Below are positions 63,301-64,000 of a DNA stretch of 64,000 nucleotides, piece by piece. Each line of letters opens with the position of its first letter. Within the stretch, counting starts at the first letter, position 1. Where the stretch lies: the NCBI GenBank assembly GCA_914767885.1, contig CAJZBQ010000012.1, positions 970,501-1,034,500 of the forward strand. The letters are read 5' to 3'. The translations under genes were made by a program, and so were the position numbers. The notes beneath the pieces are model-generated. The model ran no database searches. It was not told the DNA's origin and worked only from the letters and a program-made list of their open reading frames with translations. The DNA is from Blepharisma stoltei. Its lineage: Eukaryota > Ciliophora > Heterotrichea > Heterotrichida > Blepharismidae.

Positions 63301-63430
63301 TTTAGATGACCATGAAGAAAACTTGCCTGAGAAGATTTATTTGAGGTTTATACAGAGAGGGGATGCGATTCAGCAAGCTGAAAAATTTGCAGGGTTATAC
63401 TTGAAGCAGATGGCAAGTAAAATTAGATAA
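60335..63430 (+). CDS. NUP98-96 nucleoporin (autoproteolytic domain plus NUP96)
   Basis: It starts MSKESSSPTHFPKLTKPGYF. The NUP98 autopeptidase domain follows: GFTIANRHGKIVFEGFTDL, VTVYPDDFSKPVVGEGLNKP, then, after a 53-bp IES and a 15-nt intron, FKVPHFTRYGFFDD with HFT where animals have HFS. The NUP96 half (WKRLAKLYIMKMNKEEW with TGA, LWSLVNVLYG, RYWIKAWNCLFEP) is split by a MITE and a 108-bp IES and ends GLYLKQMASKIR. The FG-repeat N-terminus is absent. At the MITE junction the frame is off by one unless the A6 run at 61547 is A5. Confidence 0.82.
60668..60720. other. IES, 53 bp, in NUP98 domain
   Basis: TA at 60668 joined to TA at 60721 gives KLCFYNQALLKFLPASD in frame. Contains TAA and an 11-T run. 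Confidence 0.7.
60760..60774 (+). other. 15-nt spliceosomal intron
   Basis: GTAAGGAATATTTAG, removing an in-frame TAG. Splicing gives PASDSKLVESNKNT. Confidence 0.82.
61557..61955 (+). mobile_element. MITE-A copy 12, in NUP98-96
   Basis: TTA on both sides. Very similar to copy 9 (same GTGAGCGAAC outer modules and long homopolymers), suggesting recent activity. Splits the NUP96 half. Confidence 0.9.
62465..62572. other. IES, 108 bp, in NUP96
   Basis: TATGGG at both edges. Excision joins TMVALYG to VYYYSNFSDSFW. Contains TGA TAA and a T-run. Confidence 0.8.
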
Positions 63431-63610
63431 AATTATTTCTATTTGAAAAGGTTAAATATCTTTATTAATATTATTGATATTTATAATTTGAGTTAAATCA
63501 TTAGAGAAATAGCAACTGGAAATAATAAAAATATGCTTAATAAGGATATAAGTATTTTCATATCTTCATTAATTTGATTAGTTAAATATTAAGTGAGTAG
63601 TTAAATTAAA

Positions 63611-63835
63611 ATGTCTGTGGTTCAAGCAGTAACTTGTATGCTTGAGACTTATTTAGAGCAGACAGATCCCGAACCGAGTGTAAACCTAACTACATACTTT
63701 CATTCTAAAAAGCCTCCCAACATATCTATTAGCTCGCTCAGTTTTAATTGAAACAAAAAATTCTGTTCTAATTTAAGAGATGTTGAAATTTTTGAAAAAA
63801 AAATTCTCTATAAAATGAAAAAAATATATGATTAA
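63611..63835 (+). CDS. small hypothetical protein, 74 aa
   Basis: MSVVQAVTCMLETYLEQTD leads into NLTTYFHSKKPPNISISS, FNWNKKF (TGA Trp) and a basic C-terminus ending KKIYD before TAA. Too short for the usual ORF cut-off because TGA would be read as a stop. No family recognised. Confidence 0.5.
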
Positions 63836-64000
63836 ATTTTAATTTATATTAATGAAAATTAATTCATAAAATTAATTCAATTCAGCCTGTCAACTGTTTT
63901 TTAAATGGCACTTCTTCCATATATAAAATTAAAATTTTGACCTATAAAATACGATAAAATTAAAATTTTGCTTAATTTAAAGGGGGCTAATTTACTGAAA

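Noticed and set aside
1-64000. Telomeres, rRNA genes or a replication origin
   Set aside because: No telomeric repeats, no rRNA-like conserved stretches and no recognisable origin motif were seen.

Overview
Organism. The window looks like micronuclear (germline) DNA of a heterotrich ciliate, most likely Blepharisma or a close relative. Three lines of evidence support this. (1) In-frame TGA reads as tryptophan throughout: two GH25 lysozyme genes have TGA where their paralogues have TGG, and the two halves of an ABC transporter, a cyclin, an Arf-like GTPase, a kelch protein and an LRR protein are each joined by TGA, while TAA and TAG stop. (2) Two 15-nt GT-AG introns are visible (32612 and 60760), the tiny size typical of heterotrichs. 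(3) Conserved genes are repeatedly split by AT-rich inserts whose precise removal, usually between two TA dinucleotides, restores the frame. That is the signature of internal eliminated sequences (IESs).

Layout. 0-6 kb: minus-strand genes for a coiled-coil protein, small hypotheticals, a cyclin and a basic protein, plus a nested pair of MITE-like elements. 6.3-9.5 kb: a UBTD-type ubiquitin-like protein with a SINE-like IES, then two GH25 lysozymes. 9.5-13.1 kb: a tandem duplication of a kelch gene, one copy decayed and one carrying a MITE. 14.5-20.9 kb: a B-box/TPR gene with a MITE, three more GH25 genes (one catalytically dead) and a GH25 pseudogene. 21-25.6 kb: a TPR-DUSP-MYND ubiquitin protease cut by four IESs, and ribosomal protein eS30 cut by a MITE. 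25.6-33 kb: gene-poor DNA, a CCT-motif protein cut by a MITE, a PDI-like protein, malectin and small genes. 34-46 kb: two C2H2 zinc-finger genes with large IESs, an ABCB transporter, an Arf-like GTPase and a Myb-like gene with a MITE. 46.7-54.8 kb: a myristoylation-motif protein and two tandem paralogues ending in a truncated-hemoglobin domain. 54.9-63.8 kb: LRR protein, eIF4A3, FAM221, VTA1, NUP98-96 and a small gene.

The main story is genome editing. Twelve copies of one MITE (about 250-400 bp) lie mostly inside exons. Its target-site duplication reads as 3 bp (TTA, TAA or TGA), not just TA. A second element in eIF4A3 has no TA at its ends at all. A third class, SINE-like with about 14-bp duplications, shows that the excision boundary can lie away from the transposon end. 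How the genes work together: most are unrelated housekeeping genes (ubiquitin pathway, ESCRT, EJC, nuclear pore, ribosome). The GH25 array suggests digestion of bacterial prey.

Limits. IES ends were placed by eye from reading-frame continuity and are ambiguous by a few bases wherever TAs repeat. Family assignments come from motif recognition without a database search.
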